From assembly GCA_003023195.1 (NCBI GenBank), contig PXRX01000008.1, forward strand, positions 250,671 through 306,160: a stretch of 55,490 bases of DNA, read 5' to 3'. This DNA comes from Halobacteriales archaeon QS_8_69_26. Its GTDB lineage: Archaea > Halobacteriota > Halobacteria > Halobacteriales > SW-7-71-33. This document shows, in pieces, positions 32,065 through 39,825 of the stretch. The translations under genes were made by a program, and so were the position numbers. Within the stretch, counting starts at the first letter, position 1, and every line of letters starts with the position of its first letter. Below the pieces are notes generated by a model. That model was not told where the DNA came from. It was given only the letters and a program-made list of their open reading frames with translations, and made no database searches.

Positions 32065-32970
32065 TCAGCGCCAGTCGTAGGTTTCGACCGCGCGATCGAA
32101 CCGTGCCGACAGTCCGTGGGGGTTCCGGACCGGTCGACGATCCCGGACGCGGGTCGTCAGGCCGTCCTTCACGCCGGCGAACAGGCCGCCGCCGCCCTCC
32201 CGGATCCGCCCGGGGCAGGCCGACGGGTCGAGGTCACCGACGGCAACGGACTTGACGCCGCCGACGGCGTCGGCGACGACGCGGCCGGCGATCCGTCGGG
32301 CGACGGACGGCCGGACGCCGTAGGTCTTCGTCAGGCGGTAGGCGAACGAGCGGTACTCCCGGCCACGGTCGCGTTCGGTGTGGCCCCCGTCGGTCTCGAA
32401 CTCGCCGCGGGCGCACATCCGGCCGTTCCAGGCCACCTCCCGGTCCATCGTCGCCAGGCGGTGGGAGCCGTCGCGGGCCGCTCCCGTCTCCAGGTACTCG
32501 TCGAACCCGTCGATGGCGCGGATGGCCTCGCCGGTGAACGCGACGTTGTCGCCGTCGAAGTAGGTGACTTCCTGCCCGGCGACCGTGCGGGTCTCCTCCC
32601 GTTCGGTGGCGGTCCCGACTGCCATCGACTGGTGGACCGGGCCCGTGACGACGTCGGCGCCGTCGTCGAGCGACGAGGCTATCGCCTCGGACCAGCCCTC
32701 CTCGACGCACAGGTCGTACCCGAGCAGTGCGACGACGTCACCGGAGGCCGCCGCGATGCCGGCGTTGCGGGCGGCGTTGCGGTTCCGGTCGGCGATCTCC
32801 AGGAGTACGTCGACGTCGTCGCGCTCTCGCACCATCCCGGTGGTCCCGTCCGCCGAGGGGCCGTTGACCACGACCACCTCGGCCCCCGGCGCGTGCTCGG
32901 ACAGCGAGTCGAGACACGCCCCGAGTTCCTCGCGGCCGTTCAGTGTGGGTACCACCACCGAGAGGTCCAT
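32065..32970 (-). CDS. GT2-family glycosyltransferase
   Basis: A 301-residue inverting glycosyltransferase (GT-A fold). It begins LSVVVPTLNGREELGACLDS, has VVVVNGPSADGTTGM with the nucleotide-binding Asp region, RNAARNAGIAAASGDVVALL, and a later Asp-rich YFDGDNVAFTGE. Such enzymes build N-glycans or surface polysaccharides in haloarchaea; the acceptor is unknown. No C-terminal membrane span is evident. It lies beside a methyltransferase gene on the same strand, 98 bases away. Confidence 0.85.
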   Translation of the reverse strand: MDLSVVVPTLNGREELGACLDSLSEHAPGAEVVVVNGPSADGTTGMVRERDDVDVLLEIADRNRNAARNAGIAAASGDVVALLGYDLCVEEGWSEAIASSLDDGADVVTGPVHQSMAVGTATEREETRTVAGQEVTYFDGDNVAFTGEAIRAIDGFDEYLETGAARDGSHRLATMDREVAWNGRMCARGEFETDGGHTERDRGREYRSFAYRLTKTYGVRPSVARRIAGRVVADAVGGVKSVAVGDLDPSACPGRIREGGGGLFAGVKDGLTTRVRDRRPVRNPHGLSARFDRAVETYDWR

Positions 32971-33068
32971 AGAGAGGGATAGAACGTTATCCCGCTTCAA
33001 AGGTGCGGTTCGGAGTTCACCCCGTGAGCCGTCCAGACGCTCTCCGCGATCCGCCCGACTGAAACGGG

Positions 33069-33779
33069 TCACTCCCCGATCGAGGTGTTCCACCAGGACA
33101 CTGTGGCGAGGCGGTCCCCGCCGGGGGCACGGCCCACGCCGGTGCCCAGCCCGCGGAAGGTACTGGCCAGTTCGTTGGGGATCCGCCGGTAGAAGCCGTA
33201 GGGGAGGACGAAGTCGTGTTCCTCGCCGACCAGTTCGAGGCCGGTTCGCTGGAGGAGTCGCTCGACCTCGCCCCGCGAGTAGAGCCGCGACCCCATCGGC
33301 AACAGCCAGTTGTAGACCGACCGCGCCGAGAACCGGTTGAACGTGTCGAAGACGACCTGGTCGCGGGTGACCCGACGCATCTCGCTCAGGAACGACGCCG
33401 GGGTGTCCGCCAGGTGGAAGAAGCGCATGGCGAGCACCGCGTCGAAGTGGTCGTCGGGGAACGGCAGGCGGGCGGCGTCGCCCCGGAGGAAGTCGAGGTG
33501 GTCGGCGACCCCCGCCTTCTGGGCCTTCGCACGGCCCTGCTGGAGCATCGGTCCGGAGATGTCCAGGCCGACCACGTTGGCGTCGTACTCCGCGAGCATC
33601 ACGGTGAACCGGCCCGTCCCGCAGGCGATCTCCAGGATGTCGCGGTCCTCGACGGGCCCGAGAGCGTTCAGGGCCGCCCGCTTCTCGCGGCGGTTTATCA
33701 GCCGACCGCCGCGCGAGAACCGCTTCTGTTCGTACTCCTGGGCGACGTCGGTCGCCTGGTACCACTCCCGACCCTTCAC
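33069..33779 (-). CDS. class I SAM-dependent methyltransferase
   Basis: A 236-residue methyltransferase. Motif I reads ILEIACGTGRFTVMLAE near residue 48, followed by VVGLDISGPMLQQGRAKA, LRGDAARLPFPDDHFDAVLAMRFFHLAD, and a C-terminal ELVGEEHDFVLPYGFYRR. It probably methylates a small molecule, lipid or sugar. A TATA-like TACCGTTTTACC lies about 27-40 bases before the ATG at 33779. The neighbouring GT2 gene suggests surface-glycan work, but this is weak. Confidence 0.87.
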   Translation of the reverse strand: MKGREWYQATDVAQEYEQKRFSRGGRLINRREKRAALNALGPVEDRDILEIACGTGRFTVMLAEYDANVVGLDISGPMLQQGRAKAQKAGVADHLDFLRGDAARLPFPDDHFDAVLAMRFFHLADTPASFLSEMRRVTRDQVVFDTFNRFSARSVYNWLLPMGSRLYSRGEVERLLQRTGLELVGEEHDFVLPYGFYRRIPNELASTFRGLGTGVGRAPGGDRLATVSWWNTSIGE

Positions 33780-33917
33780 GCCACGGCGTATCGGGGCCCC
33801 CCGGTAAAACGGTATTGAATCGAAACGCCGACCGCGGCGGGGTGCCGGTCGTGGCTGTCCTCCCGGATCGCTCCCCGTCGCTCGGATCTCGGGCGTGATC
33901 GCCCCGCTTTCCCAGGC

Positions 33918-34736
33918 TCAGCCGTACACTTCGCCGAGGAACTCGCGGACGGCGGCGTTGACGGGTTCCGGGCGCTCCAGGTTCGAGGAGTGGCCCGCCC
34001 CCACGACCGGCACCAGCCGCGCGTCCGGGAGTCCCTCGACGGTCCGCTCGCCGCGTTCGATCTCGATGGCGTCGTCCTCCTCGCCGTGGACCGCGAGTAC
34101 CGGGACCTCGATTTCGTCGAGCCGGTCGGTCAGGTCCGGACGGTCGAGCCAGGAGTCGACCTCGCCGTAGACCGCCTCGCCCGGGTAGGTCCGCCACCGG
34201 TCGATCCACTCCTCGACCAGGTCGGGGCGTTCCGCCCGGGTGGTCTCGCCGAACAGCAGGTACGAGACGGCGTCGGCTAGCTGGTCGGGCGGCCGCCCGA
34301 ACTCGCGGGTCGTCTCGGTCATCTCGGAGTACCGCTCCCGCTCCGTGTCGGTGTGGGCCTCGGCCATGCTGTCTATCAGCACCAGGCCGTCCAGCCGGTC
34401 GGGATGCTCCAGCGCGAACCGCAGGGCCATGAACCCGCCCATCGACATCCCTGCCAGCACGCACGATTCTATTCCCAGGGCGTCCAGGGTCGTCCGGCAG
34501 TCCTCCACCAGGTCGTCCAGGTCGTAGGGGCCGTGGTAGTTGTCCGTACGGGCCCGCAGGTCGTAGGCGACCACCCGGTAGTCGTCGGCCAGCGCGAACT
34601 GCGGGGCGAACATCGTCCGGTCCATCAGCGTGCCGTGGGCACAGACCAGCGCCGGACCCTCCCCGCGGTCCGTCGCCAGGACCTCGGGCCGGTGACGGTA
34701 CATCTCCCGGGCCGGATCCCACTCGTCAGGTGGCAT
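33918..34736 (-). CDS. alpha/beta hydrolase
   Basis: A 272-residue alpha/beta-hydrolase fold enzyme. Nucleophile elbow GMSMGG near residue 99, oxyanion region CAHGTLMD, acid residue in VHGEEDD and the catalytic His in GAGHSS near residue 250. The overall layout resembles carboxylesterases or BioH/RutD-like hydrolases. The substrate is unknown. The ATG at 34736 (MPPDEWDPAREM) is preferred to 34763. Confidence 0.85.
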   Translation of the reverse strand: MPPDEWDPAREMYRHRPEVLATDRGEGPALVCAHGTLMDRTMFAPQFALADDYRVVAYDLRARTDNYHGPYDLDDLVEDCRTTLDALGIESCVLAGMSMGGFMALRFALEHPDRLDGLVLIDSMAEAHTDTERERYSEMTETTREFGRPPDQLADAVSYLLFGETTRAERPDLVEEWIDRWRTYPGEAVYGEVDSWLDRPDLTDRLDEIEVPVLAVHGEEDDAIEIERGERTVEGLPDARLVPVVGAGHSSNLERPEPVNAAVREFLGEVYG

Positions 34737-34806
34737 GGATCGGGATCCGGCGGGCGAGGACAAAAGGGTAGGTGCCGGCGCCGATCGGTGTGAACGGTTC
34801 GGGAGG

Positions 34807-35217
34807 TTACCCGCTCGTCGTCACCCGGTCCGGTCGGATCCTGATGACGACGCGGGGACCGGACTCCTCGCCGTGGTGGGGGTACTCCTCGACGTCCATG
34901 TACCGGCGGGCCAGTCGGTCGATGTGCTCGACCGCGCCGTCCTCGGTCACCTCGGTGACCTCGCCGCGGACCGAGACGTAGCGGTAGGGGTCGTCGGGGT
35001 CCATCACGCAGACGCCGACCTTCGGGTCGCTGGTGACGTTGCGCTCCTTCTGTCGACCCCGGGCGGTGTTGACCAGTACCCGGTCCTCGCCGTCGACGGA
35101 CTCGCGGTCGATCCACACCGGGGTCAACTGGGGCGTACCGGCCGGCATCAGCGTTCCGAAGACCGCGAACGTCTCTCGCTCGAACAGGTCGTGGAACGAC
35201 TCCGGGATGGTCGCCAT
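34807..35217 (-). CDS. PPOX-class F420-dependent oxidoreductase family protein
   Basis: A 136-residue split-barrel flavin/F420-binding protein of the pyridoxamine-phosphate-oxidase superfamily (TIGR03618-like). Visible signatures: FAVFGTLMPAGTPQLTPVWID at the N-terminus, VLVNTARGRQKERNVTSDPKV, VSVRGEVTEV and the helical RRYMDVEEYP. It could reduce biliverdin-like or other substrates with F420, or bind FMN; the sequence cannot decide. The start ATG at 35217 is well placed. Confidence 0.82.
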   Translation of the reverse strand: MATIPESFHDLFERETFAVFGTLMPAGTPQLTPVWIDRESVDGEDRVLVNTARGRQKERNVTSDPKVGVCVMDPDDPYRYVSVRGEVTEVTEDGAVEHIDRLARRYMDVEEYPHHGEESGPRVVIRIRPDRVTTSG

Positions 35218-35338
35218 GCCGGCCGTTCGCACGACCGGCCGAAATCCGTTGGGATGCCTGCAATCCAGGCGGCGACTTCTCACGACGGCCGGCGGATCCC
35301 CGGTGCCGTCGTCACCTCGACCGCGGCCCGTACCGCGG

Positions 35339-35390
35339 CCTTATATCTCCTAATATTATTGGATTTGTTTGCATTACCATATAGACAAGC
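35339..35390 (+). promoter_or_regulatory. AT-rich promoter with palindrome before the wHTH gene
   Basis: An abrupt AT-rich stretch (CCTTATATCTCCTAATATTATT, then CCATATAGAC) in GC-rich surroundings. It includes the palindrome TAATATTA (35351-35358) and at least two TATA-like elements. ACCATATAG lies about 40 bases before the ATG at 35421. Palindromes in such a place often bind the encoded regulator (autoregulation), which here is an inference. Confidence 0.5.
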
Positions 35391-35420
35391 TTTACCTCCG
35401 TCCACCGCCCGGACCGGGAC

Positions 35421-35711
35421 ATGGGAACTACCGACACGGAGCGTGCAGTCGACGGAGAGTTGGACGGGGCCGGAGGGTTCTCCGATCCCGAGTTCCGGAG
35501 TGAACTGCGTGACCTGCCGCCGAGCGCGAAACTCGTCGCGAAGGTGCTGGAAACCAACCACGCCCTCTCGCAGGGCGAGATCGCCGAAGCGACCCTGCTG
35601 CCCGACCGGACGGTTCGCTACGCCCTGAACCGCCTCCAGGAGGTCGAACTGGTCGGGGCGCGTCACAGCTTCCAGGACGCGCGCAAGCAGGTCTACTTCA
35701 TCGACGGCTGA
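35421..35711 (+). CDS. small winged-helix DNA-binding protein
   Basis: A 96-residue transcription factor. A disordered acidic start is followed by a winged helix: LPPSAKLVAKVLETNHALSQ, then the helix-turn-helix GEIAEATLLPDRTVRYALNR, and the wing LVGARHSFQDARKQVYFID. It resembles MarR/ArsR-type haloarchaeal regulators with a wHTH only and no sensor domain. It has its own AT-rich promoter. The target may be itself or a neighbour. Confidence 0.85.
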   Translation: MGTTDTERAVDGELDGAGGFSDPEFRSELRDLPPSAKLVAKVLETNHALSQGEIAEATLLPDRTVRYALNRLQEVELVGARHSFQDARKQVYFIDG

Positions 35712-35754
35712 GGTCACCCGGGACTCGCTCCGCTTCGTTCTTCCCGGACTGCCC

Positions 35755-35890
35755 GGATCCGCCCGCTATCCATCCGGAACAGTGGCGAGGATCCGCCCGA
35801 CATCTCCGCCGAGCACTCGCCGGGATCCGCCCGCCATCTCCGCCTGGTACTCGCCGGGATCCGCCCGACATTTGTGCGGGGCGCTCGAAG
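35755..35890. repeat. 34-base tandem repeat, four copies
   Basis: GGATCC landmarks stand at 35755, 35789, 35823 and 35857, exactly 34 bases apart. The unit begins GGATCCGCCCGACATCTCCG and ends with CCGAGCACTCGCCG. The copies are diverged by a few bases and the last is truncated just before the metallo-hydrolase start. The array fills the gap between the winged-helix gene and that hydrolase gene and may lie in its promoter. Confidence 0.85.
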
Positions 35891-35898
35891 GCGAGCGC

Positions 35899-36672
35899 AT
35901 GGATCGGATCGCGCGCGTCCCCGTCGACGCCGAGACTCGCGCGCCCGACGGGCGGACGGCGGCCTACGTCGTCGGCCGCGAGGACGCCGTCCTCGTCGAC
36001 CCCGCCGGGCGGACCGACGCACTCGACGAGGAGTACGAGCGTCGCGACGTGGCCCACCTGGTCCTCACGCACACGCACCCGGACCACGTCGGTGGGGTCG
36101 CCGACTACGCCGAGGGGACGACGGTCCACGCTCTCGCCGGTCACGAGGACCGGTTCCGGGCGGCGACCGGCGTCGACCCCGACCGCACCGTCGAGGACGG
36201 GGACCGGGTCGGGGGACTGACGGTCCTGGCGACGCCGGGCCACGCGCCCGACCACGCCGCCTTCGCAGTCGAGGAACCGGACGGAGAGGCGGTCCTCGTC
36301 GGCGACCTCGCGGTCGCGGAGGGGAGCGTCGTCGTCGGGGCGCCCGAGGGCGACATGGCCGCCTACCTCGACAGTCTCCGGCGGATCCGGGACCGCGACC
36401 CCGACCGACTCCTGCCCGCACACGGCCCCGTGATCGATGACCCCCGGGAGACCCTGACGCGACTGATCGAACACCGCCTCGACCGCGAAGGTCGGGTGCT
36501 CCGGGCGGTCGAGGCGGGCGCCCGCGACCCGGACGCCGTCACGGACGCCGCCTACGAGAAGGACCTGACCGGCGTCCGCGACCTCGCCCGGGCCACCGTC
36601 GTCGCGCACCTGGAGAAACTCGCCGCTGACGGCGACGTCGAGTGGGACGGCGAACGGGCCCGTCCCGCGTAG
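35899..36672 (+). CDS. metallo-beta-lactamase-fold hydrolase
   Basis: A 257-residue MBL-fold protein of the LACTB2/glyoxalase-II-like type. The metal site motif THTHPDHVGG lies near residue 57, with later ligands in TPGHAPDHAA and VGDLAV, and LLPAHGPVIDDP near residue 175. The C-terminal helices (TLTRLIEHRLDREGRVLRAVEAGARD, RATVVAHLEKLAADG) form a wHTH-like tail typical of LACTB2 relatives. The substrate may be RNA or a thioester; not resolved. The ATG at 35899 immediately follows the tandem repeats. Confidence 0.88.
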   Translation: MDRIARVPVDAETRAPDGRTAAYVVGREDAVLVDPAGRTDALDEEYERRDVAHLVLTHTHPDHVGGVADYAEGTTVHALAGHEDRFRAATGVDPDRTVEDGDRVGGLTVLATPGHAPDHAAFAVEEPDGEAVLVGDLAVAEGSVVVGAPEGDMAAYLDSLRRIRDRDPDRLLPAHGPVIDDPRETLTRLIEHRLDREGRVLRAVEAGARDPDAVTDAAYEKDLTGVRDLARATVVAHLEKLAADGDVEWDGERARPA

Positions 36673-36723
36673 CACCGCTCCGGTCGCCCGCGGTGGCGAT
36701 CCGATCGATCCCGGCGCGGTCCC

Positions 36724-36871
36724 TGCACCTCCTCGACGTACTCCTCTATCTCCGACACGGAGAAGTCGAGGTGTGGACGCGGTAAAGATGGGCCCACGCG
36801 ACCTCGATTATTTCCTCGTCCCTACCCGAGCGCACCTCGAAACCACAGTCGGGGCAGTTGAACTCTCGCAT
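36724..36871 (-). pseudogene. DUF1059-like small protein, frameshifted
   Basis: The ATG at 36871 opens MREFNCPDCGFEVRSGRDEE, a DUF1059-type start with the Cys pair, then EVAWAHLYRVH. In this frame the sequence then ends in unrelated TSTSPCRR. One base shift restores a family-like end (HLDFSVSEIEEYVEEV) in the neighbouring frame. A TATA-like AAATTTTTATCA lies at about 36907-36918 on the minus strand, so the gene once had, or still has, a promoter. A one-base sequencing error is possible. Confidence 0.6.
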
Positions 36872-37011
36872 GATCGATCCGCCTCTCGTTGAACCAACAG
36901 TACGAATGATAAAAATTTTGGACACGTGCGGCGGGAGAACTTCGGATCTCCGACGCCACCGGTGCGGGCGGCGATCCCCGGACTTTTCGCCGTCGGTCCC
37001 CACGATCCACC

Positions 37012-37785
37012 GTGGACTCCCTGGAGTCGGAACTGGCCCGCGCCCGCGACCTGGACGTCGGCGACCTGGCCGACGCCATCGAGTCGATCGGTTTCGAGTG
37101 CACGAGGTGTGGCGCGTGCTGCAAGGGGCACCCCGCCGACGGCGGGGCGGACGACAGCGACCCCGGCCACCCCGAGGGATCGGACGCGGAGGCCGGGGAG
37201 GAGGCCCACGAACCCCATACGGCGACGGTGTTCCCCGACGAGGTGCGCCGCCTGCAGGCGGCCACCGGTGGGGAGGGCGACGGAGCGGGCGGCGGGAGCG
37301 AGGAGTACGACTGGCGGGACGTCGCCCGCCCGATGCCCTACGGCCTGCGGGAGGGCCCCGACGGGCCGGAGGGCGAGACCTTCGAGTGGGCACTCCAGGT
37401 CGACGACTGCGGCGACTGCACGTTCTACGCGGAGGACGACGGCGGCGGCCGGTGTACCGTCCATCCCGACCGGCCGCTGATCTGCCGGACCTACCCCTTC
37501 AGCGTCGCCCTCGGCGGGACAAGCCAGCCGATGGGCGAGGCGGTCGACCGCGAGGGGATGGTGCGGGCCCACGAGTGCGAGGGCCTGGGCCGGGACATCT
37601 CGCGGTCCGAGGCGGAGGACCTGGCCGCCGCCCTCAAGGAGCGGGCGGTCCGCGAACTGGAGGAGGCCGTGGCCGTCCGCAACGCCTACGACCCCGTCGA
37701 GACCGGCCCGGGGGAGGTCGTGGTCCACGACTCCGAGGGGGCCAAGCGGCCCGACGGGCGACCGGTCGGGGACGGGGACCGGTAG
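37012..37785 (+). CDS. YkgJ-family cysteine-cluster protein
   Basis: A 257-residue protein of the zinc/iron-chelating YkgJ (CxxCxxCC) family. The N-terminal cluster is ECTRCGACCKGH near residue 30; later cysteines are CGDCTFY, RCTVHPDRPLICRTYPF and HECEGLG. An acidic insert (residues about 45-100) separates the first cluster from the rest. The C-terminus is helical then acidic. The biochemical role is unknown; a metal cluster is expected. The start GTG at 37012 is the only sensible one. Confidence 0.85.
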   Translation: MDSLESELARARDLDVGDLADAIESIGFECTRCGACCKGHPADGGADDSDPGHPEGSDAEAGEEAHEPHTATVFPDEVRRLQAATGGEGDGAGGGSEEYDWRDVARPMPYGLREGPDGPEGETFEWALQVDDCGDCTFYAEDDGGGRCTVHPDRPLICRTYPFSVALGGTSQPMGEAVDREGMVRAHECEGLGRDISRSEAEDLAAALKERAVRELEEAVAVRNAYDPVETGPGEVVVHDSEGAKRPDGRPVGDGDR

Positions 37786-37860
37786 GGACCGGGGATCATC
37801 CGGACTGCGCCGTGGCTGGTCGGCGGTGGTCGACCGGTCAGAAACTGCCCTCCGGCCGGC

Positions 37861-38127
37861 TCAGATCCGCGTGACGCCCTCGACGCTGACCCGCTGGACG
37901 CCCTCCAGGTCGGCGAAGGCCTCCTCGACGGCGTCGGTCCCGCCGGCGTCGTCGGGCACCACGACGGTCGCGACCAGGGCGACCAGTCCGAAGGCGACAT
38001 CTTGGCGTTCGACGTTGTTCACCTTCGCTCCCTCCGGGATCGACGCCTCGACGCGCTCCTGCAGGTCGTCGAGGTCCACGTCGTCACCGGTCGGCATGAC
38101 CTTGATCTCGGCAGCTACCTTTCCCAT
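37861..38127 (-). CDS. aef1b: translation elongation factor EF-1beta
   Basis: An 88-residue archaeal EF-1beta, the nucleotide-exchange factor for EF-1alpha. The full ferredoxin-like domain is visible ([60 protein letters not shown]). The ATG at 38127 is right. In several haloarchaea a small zinc-finger gene sits directly beside aef1b; I looked and found no such gene here. Confidence 0.96.
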   Translation of the reverse strand: MGKVAAEIKVMPTGDDVDLDDLQERVEASIPEGAKVNNVERQDVAFGLVALVATVVVPDDAGGTDAVEEAFADLEGVQRVSVEGVTRI

Positions 38128-38187
38128 GGTAGTTCGGGGTACCCCCGGCGAGCGTTTAACGGTTGTCTTTCGGCCGCTCCGCCGCGT

Positions 38188-38251
38188 GAGCGAGTGTCGA
38201 ACGGGGTCCCTCCGGCGACCGCGCTGCCGGATCGGACCCCGCTCGCACTCG
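38188..38251. repeat. long imperfect inverted repeat between aef1b and the exoprotein gene
   Basis: CGAGTGTCGAACGGGGTCC (38191-38209) pairs with GGACCCCGCTCGCACTCG (38234-38251) with one bulge and one mismatch. The 24-base loop itself begins and ends with CCGG words. It lies in the divergent region of aef1b and the rightward gene at 38329. It is too large for a simple dimer operator and may be a dispersed repeat or a structured RNA. Confidence 0.55.
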
Positions 38252-38328
38252 TCCGGTTCGGCGACCGACCACCGACGAGGCCGACCCGAAAAGCAACCGT
38301 TATGTCCCGCCCGTTCCCAGCCCCGGGC

Positions 38329-39396
38329 ATGCAGCGACGAGCGGCGGCGGCGTACGTGGTTTTCTTCCTCGTCCTAGCCGCGGGGGCGTACGCGATGATC
38401 GCGACGACCCATGCACCCGAGGTGACCCTCGGAACGCCCGACCAGGAGCTTTCGGAGAATGACACGGTGACCGTCGAGGGCCGGACCTACACGGTCGCGG
38501 AGATAGAGGCGACCCAGTCCTCGGGCGGCGGCCACGGCGGGGGCGGTGGCATCGAGCGCACGGCGACCTTCGAGTGGACCGACGAGTCGGCGTCCTTCTC
38601 GGAGGAGTGGACGGCGGGCGAGACGGCCGTCGAGAACGCGACCGTCGTGGCCGACGACGGGGCCGTCACCGTCGACTTCCCCGAGCCCCGGACCCGCAAC
38701 TTCACCTTCGAGGAGGAGTCGGTCAACACCTCCACGCGGGGTGACAGCGACGACTCGGTCCGGATCACCTTCGAGAACGGGAGTACCCAGGAGTTCCAGG
38801 TCGAGGAGGGTGCGTTCGTGGCGGGCACCTCGCTGGCGGCCAGTAACTCCACGGTCGTCGTCGAGTACCACCCGGCCGACGTCCGCACCTGGGACGTGCT
38901 GGTCGAGGACGACTCGACCGTGTTGCTCCGCGAACAGCCCACGGCCGAGACCATCGATCGCGACGGACGACTGCACGTCCTGGTCGACCGCGACGGCGAC
39001 GGGACCGACGAGGCCGTCCCCATCGAGGAGTACGACGGCATCGAGCGGGCACGGTTCACCTCCGACGACGACCTCACCTACCGGGGCAACGAGACCTCGG
39101 TTGCCGTCGACAACGAGTCCATCACGCTGGAGTGGACCGCAACGGCCGTCAAGCAGGTCGAGGCCGACCACGAGACCAACGTCACCCTCAACGGTCAGCG
39201 GTACTTCGCGTTCTTCCCCGACAACGACACCGTCCAGCTGAAGCGGTCGGACGACCTCGGCGAGTACCGCGCGAGCGTCGACGCGTCGAACGAGTACCAC
39301 GAGCGCGAGAACGGCTTCTGGGGCGTGGTCTTCGTCTCGATGATCGCCGCCGTCCTCCTGATCGTCCTGGCGTACCTCCCGCGCAAGGAGGTCTGA
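38329..39396 (+). CDS. membrane-anchored extracellular protein
   Basis: A 355-residue protein with an N-terminal hydrophobic helix ([18 protein letters not shown], residues 6-23) and a C-terminal helix ([20 protein letters not shown]) followed by a short basic end. A long acidic beta-rich ectodomain between them holds many N-glycosylation sequons (NDT, NAT, NFT, NTS, NGS, NST, NVT). A Gly/His-rich loop sits near residue 67. I do not recognise a family. The TATA-like AACCGTTATG about 27-35 bases before the ATG at 38329 supports this start; an in-frame ATG at 38302 is an alternative. Confidence 0.7.
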   Translation: MQRRAAAAYVVFFLVLAAGAYAMIATTHAPEVTLGTPDQELSENDTVTVEGRTYTVAEIEATQSSGGGHGGGGGIERTATFEWTDESASFSEEWTAGETAVENATVVADDGAVTVDFPEPRTRNFTFEEESVNTSTRGDSDDSVRITFENGSTQEFQVEEGAFVAGTSLAASNSTVVVEYHPADVRTWDVLVEDDSTVLLREQPTAETIDRDGRLHVLVDRDGDGTDEAVPIEEYDGIERARFTSDDDLTYRGNETSVAVDNESITLEWTATAVKQVEADHETNVTLNGQRYFAFFPDNDTVQLKRSDDLGEYRASVDASNEYHERENGFWGVVFVSMIAAVLLIVLAYLPRKEV

Positions 39397-39448
39397 CCGG
39401 CCACACCTCCCGTGGTCACCGGCGTTCCAGCCGGGGCGACTCCCCGAC

Positions 39449-39471
39449 GTTTACTGTATTCTTACTGTAAC
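39449..39471 (+). promoter_or_regulatory. paired TTTACNGTAAA motif, copy 3
   Basis: TTTACTGTATT then CTTACTGTAAC, with TTAC cores at 39451 and 39462, 11 bases apart. It lies 53 bases after the stop of the exoprotein gene and about 130 bases before the tRNA-Lys duplication, again not directly before a protein gene. Confidence 0.6.
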
Positions 39472-39598
39472 TCGACGGTCCGCACCCCTCCGGGCGCAGT
39501 CCGGCCGCGAGCGGTGAGCGATCGGACTCCACCACGACCGGCCCCATTCGTGGACCGGGATCCGTCACCCGTCGTCGCGGATCGATGCTCGTGGCAGG

Positions 39599-39663
39599 TG
39601 GCCGGGAGGGATTTGAACCTCGCCGTCGGCTCGCTCCGCTCGCCGCCGTCTGGTTCAAATCCC
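39599..39663. repeat. tRNA-Lys 3'-end duplication with inverted T-arm
   Basis: The 20 bases at 39599-39618 (GGCCGGGAGGGATTTGAACC) are identical to the 3' end of the tRNA-Lys gene at 39707-39726, in the same orientation. A facing copy of the T-loop sequence, GGTTCAAATCC, lies at 39651-39661, forming an inverted repeat around a GCGAGCGG-rich core. A duplicated tRNA 3' end is what integration of an element by a tyrosine integrase leaves (attL/attR). Only about 108 bases separate the copies, so the element is gone or was very small. Confidence 0.7.
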
Positions 39664-39670
39664 CCAGGCG

Positions 39671-39704
39671 TTCCTGTCGCTCGCGAGTGTGCTCGCGACA
39701 GGAA
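39671..39704. repeat. hairpin beside tRNA-Lys
   Basis: TTCCTGTCGC at 39671-39680 pairs with GCGACAGGAA at 39695-39704, and the match extends one base left with the G at 39670 and the C at 39705. It sits flush against the tRNA 3' end and could be a processing or termination structure, or part of the repeat scar. Confidence 0.5.
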
Positions 39705-39778
39705 CGGGCCGGGAGGGATTTGAACCCCCGTCCATCTGGTTAAAAGCCAGACGCTCTGCCTAACTGAGCTACCGGCCC
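39705..39778 (-). tRNA. tRNA-Lys (anticodon TTT)
   Basis: A complete 74-base cloverleaf on the minus strand. The acceptor stem is GGGCCGG with CCGGCCC and the discriminator base is G. The D-arm reads GCTC-AGTTAGGCA-GAGC, the anticodon arm TCTGG-CTTTTAA-CCAGA (anticodon TTT, Lys) and the T-arm GGGGG-TTCAAAT-CCCTC with one G-T pair. CCA is not encoded. A TATA-like GTTTAATCGG lies about 25-34 bases upstream of the 5' end (39803-39812). Confidence 0.97.
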
Positions 39779-39825
39779 GCGGATCGCCATTCGGGGGGAT
39801 CCGATTAAACCCTTGTCCCTCGGGG

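Noticed and set aside
37786..38328. Small zinc-finger gene expected next to aef1b
   Set aside because: I looked on both strands for a short frame with CxxC pairs and found none.
39612..39663. A second tRNA gene beside tRNA-Lys
   Set aside because: Only the 3' 20 bases of tRNA-Lys are duplicated. The rest is repeat sequence that does not fold as a tRNA.
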